A DNA stretch of 46,109 nt. It comes from Thermodesulfobacterium hveragerdense DSM 12571. GTDB taxonomy: Bacteria; Desulfobacterota; Thermodesulfobacteria; Thermodesulfobacteriales; Thermodesulfobacteriaceae. The position numbers and the translations under genes are program-made. Numbering within the stretch: the stretch's first letter is position 1; each line of letters starts with the position of its first letter. The DNA is taken from contig NZ_AUIT01000014.1 of the NCBI RefSeq assembly GCF_000423845.1, positions 1-46,109 of the forward strand, written 5' to 3'. Below the pieces are notes generated by a model that did no database searches, was not told where the DNA came from, and saw nothing but the letters and a program-made list of their open reading frames with translations. Below are positions 33,139-42,029 of this stretch, one piece after another.

Positions 33139-33885
33139 TTATTTAGGGTTGTTGGTTAAGGCTTTTAACATCTCAATAGGTAAAGGAAAGAGTATTGTGG
33201 AATTTTTTTCACTTGCAATCTCTGTAAGGGTTTGTAGGTACCTTAGTTGAATGGTTATTGGATTTTGTGCCATGATTTGGGCAGCTTCGAGTAAGGTTTT
33301 AGAAGCTTGGTACTCACCATCAGCGCTGATCACCTTAGCTCTCCTTTCTCTTTCAGCTTCAGCTTGTTTAGCCATAGCTCTTTTCATCTCTTCTGGAAGG
33401 TCTATTTCTTTGATCTCTACCTTGGAAACCTTGACCCCCCAAGGTTCTGTGTCTGCATCAAGGATTTCTTGAATTTTTAGATTAAGTTTCTCTCTTTCGG
33501 CTAACACCTCATCAAGTTCTGCTTGACCACAGATGCTTCTTAAGGTGGTTTGGGCTAATTGACTGGTAGCATAATGATAATCTTCTACTTGAAGAAATGA
33601 TTTTTCTGGGTCTAAAACCCTATAATATACTACGGCACTTACCCTGATAGAAACGTTATCCTTAGTAATAACCTCTTGCGGAGGAACATCTAAAGTTACT
33701 GTTCTTAGGTCTATCTTTACCATTTTATCTATTATTGGAAGGAGTATAATAAGTCCTGGACCTTTAACCGCTAAAAATTTACCTAACCTAAGAACAACTG
33801 CTCTTTCATATTCATTAATTACCTTTACTGAGGTTTGTAAAAACAGTAAGATCAAAACCACAATAAAGATTAACGTAAAACTCAT
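33139..33885 (-). CDS. Slipin-type SPFH/Band 7 membrane protein
   Basis: A 248-residue protein with one N-terminal membrane segment (residues 2-20) and an SPFH/Band 7 domain: [24 protein letters not shown], the [25 protein letters not shown] core, and an oligomerising helix rich in Ala and Glu ([21 protein letters not shown]). This is the bacterial slipin (stomatin-like) subgroup. These proteins build membrane microdomain assemblies. The NfeD-like membrane protease partner that often lies beside slipin genes is not present in this window. AGGAGGG precedes the ATG. Confidence 0.9.
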   Translation of the reverse strand: MSFTLIFIVVLILLFLQTSVKVINEYERAVVLRLGKFLAVKGPGLIILLPIIDKMVKIDLRTVTLDVPPQEVITKDNVSIRVSAVVYYRVLDPEKSFLQVEDYHYATSQLAQTTLRSICGQAELDEVLAEREKLNLKIQEILDADTEPWGVKVSKVEIKEIDLPEEMKRAMAKQAEAERERRAKVISADGEYQASKTLLEAAQIMAQNPITIQLRYLQTLTEIASEKNSTILFPLPIEMLKALTNNPK

Positions 33886-34342
33886 AGTACCCTCCTGTTT
33901 TTTGGTTTTTTAAGGTTTAAAGGTAAAACATTTAACCAGATAAAAGGTTTAAAGACTTTATAAAGGTTAAGATAAAAGGCGTTGAATAAAGGATCGATAA
34001 AATTGAGGCACCAGTTTTTAATCATATATACTTTAAAATTATTAGTAAAAATATTAAAAGGTCAAGGGTGCACATTCGATCAAAAATGTCTCCAAGTTAA
34101 ATCAAATTCTATGTCCCTGAGAGTTAGAAATTATAGGATTAGGAAAGCTTAATTATAGAAAAAGATCAACCTGTAAGAAAGGATAGAGAGCTTCATCAAA
34201 AGTAAAAGGTTTGTATTGGCAACTCATTTCTAAAAAGAGAAAAATTTTGTTAAACAATCTCAAGCTTTGCTTGACAAAATGAATTTTTGGCATAAAGTTA
34301 TAAAACTACATTTTTAATTTTTAAAGGCAGGAGGCAAGAAGT
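33886..34342. other. Intergenic region between slipin and rplM
   Basis: This 457-base AT-rich gap between divergent genes holds the rplM promoter near its right end. No frame with a recognisable product was found on either strand. The part from 34068 to 34140 (around TGCACATTCGATC and ATGTCCCTGAGAG) is less AT-rich than its flanks and might be a decayed mobile-element end, but nothing firm supports this. No ribosomal-protein leader structure was recognised. Confidence 0.5.
34271..34298 (+). promoter_or_regulatory. Promoter of rplM-rpsI
   Basis: A perfect TTGACA (34271-34276), a 16-base spacer, then TAAAGT (34293-34298), 45 bases before the rplM start. Confidence 0.65.
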
Positions 34343-34789
34343 ATGTCTTCAGTATTAACCCCTCAAACTCCTTGGGTAAAAAAGGAAGAGGTAAAAAGAG
34401 AATGGTATTTAGTAGATGCTAAAGACAAAGTGCTTGGTAGATTAGCCAGTAAAATAGCTACTTTTTTGCAAGGGAAAAATCGTCCAGATTATTCTCCCCA
34501 TGTAGACCAGGCTGATTTTATAGTTATTATCAATGCAGAACAGGTTAAACTTACAGGTAAAAAACTTGATCAGAAGGTTTACTGGCGTCATACTGGCTAT
34601 ATGGGTGGTTTAAAATTGGAGACAGCTAAGCAGCTTTTAGCTAAGGATCCTGCAAAGGTTATCCTTCTTGCGGTAAAAAGGATGCTTCCTCGCAACAGGA
34701 TGAGAAATAAGCTGCTTAAAAAACTTAAAATATATGCTGGTTCCACCCACCCTCATGTAGCTCAAAACTTTAAACCTTTGGATCTTTAA
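34343..34789 (+). CDS. rplM: 50S ribosomal protein L13
   Basis: A 148-residue L13 with the conserved features [19 protein letters not shown], the [18 protein letters not shown] core, [13 protein letters not shown] and the [21 protein letters not shown] stretch. It has about six extra residues at the N-terminus ([17 protein letters not shown]). AGGAGG precedes the ATG. It is followed after 14 bases by rpsI, the usual gene pair. Confidence 0.97.
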   Translation: MSSVLTPQTPWVKKEEVKREWYLVDAKDKVLGRLASKIATFLQGKNRPDYSPHVDQADFIVIINAEQVKLTGKKLDQKVYWRHTGYMGGLKLETAKQLLAKDPAKVILLAVKRMLPRNRMRNKLLKKLKIYAGSTHPHVAQNFKPLDL

Positions 34790-34803
34790 GGAGGTAGTAT
34801 AAC

Positions 34804-35193
34804 ATGGAAAGAATTTACGCCACCGGAAAAAGAAAGACCTCTATAGCCAGGGTATGGATCTATCCTGGTACAGGACAGATTATTGTAAATGATAAACCTT
34901 ATACTGAATACTTCTATGACCATATCGTAGCAGAGGATGTGTTGTTTGCCCCTTTTAGAATTACCAATCTGTTAGGCAAGTTTGATGTGAAATGTACGGT
35001 AGAAGGTGGAGGAAAGGCTGCTCAGGCTGAGGCCATAAGACATGGAATAGCCCGTGCTTTGGTCCTATATTCACCTGAGTTGAAAGTAGTGCTTAAGAAA
35101 GCCGGCTTTATAACCCGCGATCCACGTGAAAAAGAAAGAAAGAAATATGGATTGAGAGGAGCCAGAAGAGGTCAACAGTACTCCAAACGTTAA
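34804..35193 (+). CDS. rpsI: 30S ribosomal protein S9
   Basis: A 129-residue S9 starting MERIYATGKRKTSIARVWIYPG, with GGGKAAQAEAIRHGIARAL and the basic C-terminal tail RGARRGQQYSKR that reaches the decoding site. GGAGGTA precedes the ATG. It is the second gene of rplM-rpsI and is followed by an intrinsic terminator. Confidence 0.98.
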   Translation: MERIYATGKRKTSIARVWIYPGTGQIIVNDKPYTEYFYDHIVAEDVLFAPFRITNLLGKFDVKCTVEGGGKAAQAEAIRHGIARALVLYSPELKVVLKKAGFITRDPREKERKKYGLRGARRGQQYSKR

Positions 35194-35202
35194 GGGCTAT
35201 TT

Positions 35203-35235
35203 GGGGCTACCTGAGGTAGCCCCTTTAAAATTTTT
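35203..35235 (+). terminator. Intrinsic terminator of rplM-rpsI
   Basis: GGGGCTACC (35203-35211) pairs with GGTAGCCCC (35215-35223) around a TGA loop, a 9-bp GC-rich stem. TTTAAAATTTTT follows. It separates the ribosomal genes from argC 20 bases downstream; no separate argC promoter was found, so partial read-through is possible. Confidence 0.8.
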
Positions 35236-35254
35236 AAAATTCAAACTATCTTTT

Positions 35255-36289
35255 ATGATAAAAGCAGCTATTGTAGGGGCTACAGGATATACAGGGCTTG
35301 AACTGTTAAGGTTAGTTGAAAAACATCCTGGACTTCAGATCGAGGTTATCACCTCTCGAGAAAATCATGGTAAATCTTTAAAAGAAGTTTGCCGTTGGAG
35401 TGGAAAATACAAAGATCTTGTATTTGAAGTTCCTGTGGTAGAAAACATAGCTTCTAAGGTAGATGTGGCTTTTTTATGTGTTCCTGCTGGTAAGGCTCAA
35501 GAGTTAGCTTATCAGTTTTTAACCAATAAAGTAAGAGTTATCGATTTTTCAGCAGATTTTAGGTTTAAACATACGTCATTGTTTGAAGAAACATATCAAC
35601 TGCCTTATGTCTATCCAGAACTTAACGATAAAGCAGTTTATGGTTTGTGCGAGGTTTTTACAGAGGACATTAAAAAGGCAGATTTGGTGGCAAACCCAGG
35701 ATGCTATCCAACCTCTATTCTTTTACCCCTAATCCCTTTGGTTAAGGAAGGACTTATAGAGACCGATTTCATCATAGCTGACTCAAAAAGTGGAACCTCA
35801 GGGGCTGGAAGAAAGGCAGACCTTTATTACAGTTTTTGTGAAGTAAACGAAGATTTTAAGGCTTATAAGATAGCTTCTCACAGACATAATCCAGAAATAG
35901 AAGAAAAACTTTCTTTGTTTGCCAAAAAACAGGTAAAGGTGGTTTTTACTCCCCATCTTTTACCTATAAACCGTGGGATTTTTTCTACGATCTATGTAAA
36001 GGCTAAACATCCGGTAAAAGTTTTAAGAGATTGTTTACAAACTTTTTATCAAAATAGACCTTTTGTACGTTTAACTCCTGAAGGCACAGTCCCCACGATT
36101 AAAGAGGTTAAAGGCACCAATCTTTGCAAAATAGGTCTTTTTGAAGACAGAAAAAGAGGTTTTGTGGTAATCACCTCTGTGATTGATAACCTGGTTAAAG
36201 GTGCAAGTGGTCAGGCTTTACAAAATTTTAACCTGATGTTTGGTTTTCCTGAAGAAACTGGACTGCCTTTTTCTTCTGTGTTTGTTTAA
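35255..36289 (+). CDS. argC: N-acetyl-gamma-glutamyl-phosphate reductase
   Basis: ArgC reduces N-acetylglutamyl phosphate in arginine synthesis. The 344-residue protein has the NADP motif VGATGYTGLELLRL at the N-terminus, the active-site Cys in LVANPGCYPTSILLPL, SKSGTSGAGRK, and IASHRHNPEIEEKL. The ATG at 35255 was chosen because the NADP fold starts there; an earlier in-frame ATG at 35201 lies in the terminator. It is the first of argC-truA-hisB. Confidence 0.95.
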   Translation: MIKAAIVGATGYTGLELLRLVEKHPGLQIEVITSRENHGKSLKEVCRWSGKYKDLVFEVPVVENIASKVDVAFLCVPAGKAQELAYQFLTNKVRVIDFSADFRFKHTSLFEETYQLPYVYPELNDKAVYGLCEVFTEDIKKADLVANPGCYPTSILLPLIPLVKEGLIETDFIIADSKSGTSGAGRKADLYYSFCEVNEDFKAYKIASHRHNPEIEEKLSLFAKKQVKVVFTPHLLPINRGIFSTIYVKAKHPVKVLRDCLQTFYQNRPFVRLTPEGTVPTIKEVKGTNLCKIGLFEDRKRGFVVITSVIDNLVKGASGQALQNFNLMFGFPEETGLPFSSVFV

Positions 36290-36291
36290 AA

Positions 36292-37098
36292 ATGGCTGAG
36301 GTCAACATAAGAAATATTCGGTTATTTATAGCTTATGATGGGACTAACTATTTAGGTTGGCAGGTACAACCTAAGGGGCCAACAGTCCAAGGAGTCATCC
36401 AAGAAGTTTTATCTAAGATCCTCGGACATAAAGTAACGTTGAAGGCTTCAGGTAGAACAGATGCGGGAGTTCACGCCCTTCATCAAGTCGCTCATTTTTT
36501 GACTACCTCAGACAGACCTTTAGAGATAATCTTTAAAGCTTTAAACAGTCTCCTGCCTAAGGACATTTCTGTTTGGAAGGTAGAGGAGGTTGATTTTAAG
36601 TTTCATGCACAGAAGCATGCATATAAAAAAACTTATGTCTATCAGATCTATAATTATCCTATAAAAAATCCTCTTTTAAGACTTTATTCTTGGTGGGTTC
36701 CGGAGCCACTTGATTTAGAAGCCATGAAAAGCTGTTTGCCTTTAATCATCGGAGAAAAAGATTTTGCCAGTTTCAGAAAGGCTGGAACTGAGGTTAAAAC
36801 TACGGTTAGAACGATTTATCAGACAACCTTAGAAAGATCATTAGAAAATCCTAACATGATAGTTTTTACGATAGAGGGTAGGGGTTTTATGCGTTATATG
36901 GTGAGAAACTTAGTAGGAGCTTTGGTTGAAGTAGGAAAAGGTCGTCTTACGGTAGAGGATTTTGAAAACATCCTTAACGCAAAAGATCGAAAAGTAGCAC
37001 CACCTCCAGCTCCTCCTCAGGGTTTGATTTTAAAAAAAGTTGGATATCTTGACGTTAAGGTGTTAGAGAGTTATCCTTCTTTTGAGGTTAAAATCTAA
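36292..37098 (+). CDS. truA: tRNA pseudouridine(38-40) synthase TruA
   Basis: TruA makes pseudouridine at positions 38-40 in tRNA anticodon arms. The 268-residue protein has IAYDGTNYLGWQVQP, the catalytic Asp in ASGRTDAGVHALHQVAHF, the KKTYVYQIYN segment, and EGRGFMRYMVRNLVGALVEVG. It begins two bases after the argC stop. A typical ribosome binding site is not obvious, so translation may be coupled to argC. Confidence 0.95.
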   Translation: MAEVNIRNIRLFIAYDGTNYLGWQVQPKGPTVQGVIQEVLSKILGHKVTLKASGRTDAGVHALHQVAHFLTTSDRPLEIIFKALNSLLPKDISVWKVEEVDFKFHAQKHAYKKTYVYQIYNYPIKNPLLRLYSWWVPEPLDLEAMKSCLPLIIGEKDFASFRKAGTEVKTTVRTIYQTTLERSLENPNMIVFTIEGRGFMRYMVRNLVGALVEVGKGRLTVEDFENILNAKDRKVAPPPAPPQGLILKKVGYLDVKVLESYPSFEVKI

Positions 37099-37117
37099 TC
37101 TGTATAAGGAGTTAAAC

Positions 37118-37702
37118 ATGAAAACCGTCGAAAAGAAGCGATATACTTTAGAGACTGAAGTAGAAATAAAGTTAGATTTAACCGGAGAGTGGTTAGAGGA
37201 AAACGTAATCAACACAGGGATAGGGTTTTTAGACCATATGCTTGAGCTTTTTGCCTACCATTCAGGGATAAAACTTCAAGTAGAAGCAAGAGGAGACCTT
37301 GAGGTAGACTACCATCACACCGTAGAAGACATAGGAATTACCTTAGGAGAAGCGTTAGATGAAGCTTTGGAAGATAGACGTGGCATGGCCCGTTATGGAG
37401 AAGCAACCATCCCTATGGAAGAGGCTTTAACTCAGGTGGTAATAGACCTTGCTAAGAGACCTTATTTTGTTTTTTTGGTTAACTTTCCTACTGAAAAGAT
37501 AGGAGGTTTTGATGTAGAGCTTATAGAAGAGTTCCTAAGGGCCTTAGCTGTAAACGGTAGGTTCACTCTTCATGTAAGAAATTTTTATGGTAAAAATTCT
37601 CATCATATAGCTGAAAGTGTATTTAAAGCTTTAGCTCATGCTTTTAGAAAGGCTTTAAGCCCTCTTTCTCAAGAGGTATTTTCCACCAAAGGTATCCTTT
37701 AA
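37118..37702 (+). CDS. hisB: Imidazoleglycerol-phosphate dehydratase
   Basis: HisB catalyses the dehydration step of histidine synthesis. The 194-residue, monofunctional enzyme has the two metal-binding His motifs GFLDHMLELFAYHSG and LEVDYHHTVEDIGITLGEAL, plus NSHHIAESVFKALAHAFRKAL. The ATG at 37118 has AAGGAG upstream, and an earlier start inside truA was rejected. No other his genes are near. Its stop overlaps the cvpA stop by four bases. Confidence 0.96.
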   Translation: MKTVEKKRYTLETEVEIKLDLTGEWLEENVINTGIGFLDHMLELFAYHSGIKLQVEARGDLEVDYHHTVEDIGITLGEALDEALEDRRGMARYGEATIPMEEALTQVVIDLAKRPYFVFLVNFPTEKIGGFDVELIEEFLRALAVNGRFTLHVRNFYGKNSHHIAESVFKALAHAFRKALSPLSQEVFSTKGIL

Positions 37703-38205
37703 GTTAACACCTCTCTTTTTTTAAGAAAGGTTTTCCAGCTCTCAGGAATAAAGGGAGAAGAAAATTTTAGGGTTTTTTCTACGATAGGGTAGGTTAAAGC
37801 GGTTTTTAAGATGTTTTTAGAGGCTGGATAGGGAATTACTAAGAGAAGATAGATAAAGGTAATAAAAAGAGAGGCTTTAATAAGGCCTAATAGACTTCCT
37901 AAAATTCTATCTGCCAACGTAAGATGCAATTTTCCCAAGAAGATTGTTAGGAGAAACCCTCCTAACACAAAACTAAGATATATCATCGCAAAGGATAAGA
38001 TAAAACTTAGGACCGGAAGAACCTTAGAGTTTGAGGTGGTGATACTTCCTACAAAGGGTGCTATCTTTATAGAAAGCCATCCTGAGTAAAGAAAGGCTAC
38101 CACCATCCCTAAAAGAGAAGCTATGGTTTTTACAAAACCTGACAAAAAACCTCTTAGCGTAAAATAACTCAAAATAGCTAAGGCTACATAGTCAAACCAT
38201 ATCAT
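37699..38205 (-). CDS. cvpA: CvpA family membrane protein
   Basis: A 168-residue protein with four predicted membrane helices and the CvpA features: DYVALAILSYFTLRGFLSGFVKTI at the N-terminus and LHLTLADRILGSLLGLIKASLFI in the third and fourth helices. CvpA affects colicin V export and envelope or stress responses in other bacteria; the molecular role is not settled. It follows cysS by one base and ends the six-gene minus-strand operon. Confidence 0.88.
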   Translation of the reverse strand: MIWFDYVALAILSYFTLRGFLSGFVKTIASLLGMVVAFLYSGWLSIKIAPFVGSITTSNSKVLPVLSFILSFAMIYLSFVLGGFLLTIFLGKLHLTLADRILGSLLGLIKASLFITFIYLLLVIPYPASKNILKTALTYPIVEKTLKFSSPFIPESWKTFLKKREVLT

Positions 38206-38206
38206 T

Positions 38207-39676
38207 TTATTCTACCCACCAAAAGGTTTCTGTTTTTGTGTCCTTTAGAATAATGCCCTTTTTTTGTAGCTCTTCTCTTATAAGGTCTGCTTGCTCAAAG
38301 TTTTTTTCTTTTCTTGCTTTTTCTCTCTCTCTTACTAATCTTTCTACTTCTTCTAAGGTTAAACCTAAAGGTTTAAGTTTCCTTTGTCTTTCAGTTTTCC
38401 AAAAAAAAGTAGGGTCAGTTTGGAAAAGACCTAAAACTCTATAAGCCTCCTCTCTTAGGTCTTTCGCGAAGGTTTTAATCAGAAGTTCTTCTTCAGACGT
38501 AAGTTGAGGAGTTTTACTTACAAAGTTGTATAGTTCCTTTTCCAGGTTAAACAGATATCCCAAGGCCATTGCCGTGTTTAGGTCTTCTAAAAGGGCAGAG
38601 ATAAATTTGGCTTTAAACTCTTGATATGTTTTTTCTAAGCGTCTTGCTTTTTCTGAAAGGAGTCCTTCCTTTAAGCTTTGAACTTTTTCAGCCCAGTATA
38701 AAGTTTCATAAAATCCATATACAGCCTTTTCTATATTTTTCAGGCTTTCTTCTGAATAGTCTAAGGGACTTCTGTAATGCATAGAAAGAAGAAAGGTTTT
38801 GATGACCTCGGGATGGAAACGTTCAAAAAGCCATTCCATCGTTACAAAGTTTCCAAGACTTTTAGACATTTTTTCTCCGTTTATGGTGATCAATCCATGA
38901 TGGACAAAGTATCTGACAAAAGGTTTTCCTGTAGCCCCTTCGCTTTGGGCTATCTCGTTTTCGTGATGAGGAAAAATTAGATCAAGCCCACCTCCATGTA
39001 TGTCGATGGTTTCTCCAAGATATTTTAAGGCCATGGCAGAACACTCTATATGCCATCCTGGACGGCCTAATCCCCAAGGACTTTCCCAGAAAGGTTCTCC
39101 TGGCTTGGCGGCTTTCCATAAAGCGAAGTCTAAAGGATTCTCTTTCTTTTCTGAAACCTCGATCCTTACCCCAGAAAGTAATTCTTCAGTTTTTCGCCCG
39201 GAGAGCTTTCCATAATAAGGAAATTTTTCTACCCTAAAATAAACATCTCCGTTACTTTTATAAGCTAATCCCCGGTCTATTAAATTTTGTATAATGGCTA
39301 TTATATCTGGGATATGTTCTGAGGCTTTAGGGGTATAGGTAGGTTTTAATAAATTCAGTTTTTCAACGGCTGTTTCATATTCTTTAACATATTTTTCTAC
39401 CAAATCTTTCCAGAAGATACCTTCCTGGTTGGATCGATTGATGATTTTATCGTCAATGTCTGTAATATTTCTTACATAAACTACTTCATATCCTAAATAG
39501 GTTAATACTCGAGTCAAAACGTCAAAAACCACAGCAGATCGTATATGTCCTAAATGAGGAGAATCGTATGCAGTGATACCGCACACATACATCGTTACTT
39601 TTGGGGGGTTTAAAGGGGAAAATTCCTCCAATTTTTTGGTTAACGTGTTGTAAAGTTTTAAGGTTTTTTCTTTCAT
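38207..39676 (-). CDS. cysS: Cysteinyl-tRNA synthetase
   Basis: CysS charges tRNA-Cys. The 489-residue class I enzyme has TMYVCGITAYDSPHLGHIRSA (zinc Cys and HIGH-type motif), the further zinc ligands in GWHIECSAMALKYLG and FPHHENEIAQSEG, and KMSKSLGNFVT (KMSKS motif). The ATG at 39676 was chosen because MKEKTLKLYNTLTKK matches the family start and GGGAG precedes it. It begins one base after the cooC-like stop. Confidence 0.96.
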   Translation of the reverse strand: MKEKTLKLYNTLTKKLEEFSPLNPPKVTMYVCGITAYDSPHLGHIRSAVVFDVLTRVLTYLGYEVVYVRNITDIDDKIINRSNQEGIFWKDLVEKYVKEYETAVEKLNLLKPTYTPKASEHIPDIIAIIQNLIDRGLAYKSNGDVYFRVEKFPYYGKLSGRKTEELLSGVRIEVSEKKENPLDFALWKAAKPGEPFWESPWGLGRPGWHIECSAMALKYLGETIDIHGGGLDLIFPHHENEIAQSEGATGKPFVRYFVHHGLITINGEKMSKSLGNFVTMEWLFERFHPEVIKTFLLSMHYRSPLDYSEESLKNIEKAVYGFYETLYWAEKVQSLKEGLLSEKARRLEKTYQEFKAKFISALLEDLNTAMALGYLFNLEKELYNFVSKTPQLTSEEELLIKTFAKDLREEAYRVLGLFQTDPTFFWKTERQRKLKPLGLTLEEVERLVREREKARKEKNFEQADLIREELQKKGIILKDTKTETFWWVE

Positions 39677-39677
39677 C

Positions 39678-40436
39678 TCAGTGCTCCCAGAGGTTATCAA
39701 AAATTTTGTAGGCTTGGTTTTTAAAATTTTGATCCCATTCAAAAACAGGATAAGAATTTAACTCATATTCAATCAAAGTATTTGTTTCTGGCAAAAATCC
39801 TAATAGCCTAATTTGAGGATCTTTTATGTTTTTTTTAACCAATTCTTCTATCTCTTCTTCCATGTTGGTTGACGCTTTGTTTATTAATAACCAGATTTTT
39901 TTTGCTTCAACCTTAAGAGATTGCACCAACTTCCAAATCCTTTCGGCTGTAAGTATTCCTCGGGGATTTGGGTCTGAAACGATGATAAGATGGTCCATTT
40001 GAGTTAGGTTTAACCTGGAAAGATGCTCCATGCCTGCTTCGTTGTCTATAACCACGTATGGATAGTTTTTAAACAACCTGCCTAAAGCTTGCGAAAGAAA
40101 AGAGTGTATAGGACAATAACAACCTGCTTGTTCAGGATAACCCATTACTAAAAGGTCAAAGCCTGGGTTTTCTATTAAAATTTCGTTTATTTTCATCTCA
40201 ACAAATTCATGACGAGACATAAACTCAGGTACTTTATGAGCAAGCACCTCTTCTCTTATTTCACTTAACGTCTTAAAACTCTTAATTCCTAAGAGTTCGT
40301 TTAGGTTGTAATTAGGGTCTGCATCTACGGCTAAAAGGGGAGTAAAGTTTTTTTCTATCAAATAATTGATAAGCAAAGCACAGACGGTGGTTTTCCCTGT
40401 TCCTCCTTTACCTACCAGTGAAATTTTAATAGACAT
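39678..40436 (-). CDS. CooC-like nickel-insertion type ATPase (MinD/ParA superfamily)
   Basis: A 252-residue P-loop ATPase with the deviant Walker A motif VGKGGTGKTTVCAL, a DADPNYNLNELLG segment, and GCYCPIH, the CXC motif that binds nickel in CooC, the maturation factor of carbon monoxide dehydrogenase. VVIDNEAGMEHLSR is also typical of CooC. Carbon monoxide dehydrogenase or acetyl-CoA synthase genes are not in this window, so the client is unknown. The gene lies tightly between cimA and cysS. The ATG at 40436 overlaps no other gene; a TTG at 40457 is a poorer choice. Confidence 0.82.
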   Translation of the reverse strand: MSIKISLVGKGGTGKTTVCALLINYLIEKNFTPLLAVDADPNYNLNELLGIKSFKTLSEIREEVLAHKVPEFMSRHEFVEMKINEILIENPGFDLLVMGYPEQAGCYCPIHSFLSQALGRLFKNYPYVVIDNEAGMEHLSRLNLTQMDHLIIVSDPNPRGILTAERIWKLVQSLKVEAKKIWLLINKASTNMEEEIEELVKKNIKDPQIRLLGFLPETNTLIEYELNSYPVFEWDQNFKNQAYKIFDNLWEH

Positions 40437-40437
40437 T

Positions 40438-42024
40438 TTATCTTTTTCTTTTGTCAAGGAAAAGTTTATAAGTATAGGAGTCTATCAAAGCTTGACAGCT
40501 TGCCTCTAAAATGTCTGTTGATACCCCGACAGTCCCCCACTTTTTGTCTTTACTTTTAGAAAGGATAAACACCCTCACCTTAGAGGAGGTACCAGGAAGT
40601 CCTGGAAGTACCCTTACTTTATAGTCTTCAAGCTCCATCTCTTTGATTTGAGGATAAAACCTTTCCAAGGCCTTTCTTAAGGCGTTGTCAAGGGCGTTAA
40701 CAGGTCCATTGCCTAAGGCTGCAGTATGTTCTACTTCTCCTACTCCAGGTGGGACCCTTACGATCACTGTAGCTTCAGACTGAGCCTCTTGGTTGTGAGA
40801 CTTTAGGTCAAGCACTTTGTAACTTAAAAGCTCAAAGTACTGTTTAGGCTCTCCCATCAAACGATAGATTAAAAGCTCTAAACTGGCTTCTGCAGCTTCA
40901 AACTCAAATCCATCTGCCTCTAATTTTTTGATTTCCTCTACTATTTTACTTAAAAGTGGACTATCTAATTCTAAGTCAATCCCAAGTTCTTTGGCTTTGT
41001 AGATGATGTTGCTTTTACCAGAAAGTTCTGAAACCAAGACTCTTCTGGTATTTCCCACAAGCACCGGGTCTATATGTTCATAAGTTGCAGGAGACTTTAA
41101 AACTGCAGAAACATGTACCCCTCCCTTATGGGCAAAAGCAGAGCGCCCTACAAAAGGAAGTCTTGAAGGATGAGAAAGGTTCGCCATTTCAAAGACATAT
41201 TTAGAGACCTCTGTAAGTTTATAAAGCATTTCAGCACAGCTACAGCTATATCCCATCTTAAGAACTAAGTTAGGTATGATAGAGCAGAGGTTGGCGTTAC
41301 CACACCTTTCTCCTATACCGTTTATCGTCCCTTGAACTTGGGTGGCCCCTAATCTTACAGCTTCTAAACTGTTGGCTACGGCACACTCAGAATCGTTATG
41401 AGCATGTATCCCAAAAACTAAATCCTCGCCTAATTCTTTTTTTACCTGGGTGATAATTTCTACAATCTCATGGGGTAGAGTACCTCCGTTGGTATCACAA
41501 AGAATTAAACAATCTGCCCCTGCTTCTTTTGCTTTTTTAAGAGTAGCTAAGGCATATTGAGGATCTGCTTTAAACCCATCAAAAAAGTGTTCCGCATCAT
41601 AGAAAACCTTCTCTACCTGAGATTTAAGGTATTTGATAGAGTTAGAGATAAGCTCTAAGTTTTGGTCTAAAGAAATCTTTAAGGCTTCCTTTACGTGTAT
41701 AGTCCAGGATTTACCAAAGATGGTAACTATAGGTACTTTCACCTGTAAAAGTTGTTTAAATATTTCGTCTGTTTCTGGAGATTTTTTAGGATGGTAAGTG
41801 CTTCCAAAGGCCGCTATCTTGGCATGTTTAAGATTATAGTCTTTTATCTCTTTAAAAAACTGAAAGTCTTTGGGGTTGGAACCAGGCCATCCCCCTTCTA
41901 TGTAGTCTATCTTAAACTCATCAAGTTTAAGGGCTACCCTTATTTTGTCTTCTAAAGAAAAATTAACCTCTTCAGCTTGACTGCCGTCTCTTAAGGTAGT
42001 GTCGTATATTTCAACCCGTTTCAT
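40438..42024 (-). CDS. cimA: (R)-citramalate synthase
   Basis: CimA condenses acetyl-CoA with pyruvate to citramalate, giving a threonine-independent route to 2-oxobutyrate and isoleucine. The 528-residue protein has the DRE-TIM barrel start IYDTTLRDGSQAEEVNFS, the CimA hallmark YIEGGWPGSNPKD, FGIHAHNDSECAVANS, GERCGNANLCSI, and a C-terminal regulatory domain. These features separate it from LeuA, which is also present in this window. It lies between lysC and the cooC-like gene in the same operon. Confidence 0.93.
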   Translation of the reverse strand: MKRVEIYDTTLRDGSQAEEVNFSLEDKIRVALKLDEFKIDYIEGGWPGSNPKDFQFFKEIKDYNLKHAKIAAFGSTYHPKKSPETDEIFKQLLQVKVPIVTIFGKSWTIHVKEALKISLDQNLELISNSIKYLKSQVEKVFYDAEHFFDGFKADPQYALATLKKAKEAGADCLILCDTNGGTLPHEIVEIITQVKKELGEDLVFGIHAHNDSECAVANSLEAVRLGATQVQGTINGIGERCGNANLCSIIPNLVLKMGYSCSCAEMLYKLTEVSKYVFEMANLSHPSRLPFVGRSAFAHKGGVHVSAVLKSPATYEHIDPVLVGNTRRVLVSELSGKSNIIYKAKELGIDLELDSPLLSKIVEEIKKLEADGFEFEAAEASLELLIYRLMGEPKQYFELLSYKVLDLKSHNQEAQSEATVIVRVPPGVGEVEHTAALGNGPVNALDNALRKALERFYPQIKEMELEDYKVRVLPGLPGTSSKVRVFILSKSKDKKWGTVGVSTDILEASCQALIDSYTYKLFLDKRKR

Positions 42025-42029
42025 GGTGT

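Noticed and set aside
35201-35254. Longer ArgC beginning at 35201
   Set aside because: These codons lie in the rpsI terminator hairpin, and the NADP-binding fold starts at ATG 35255.
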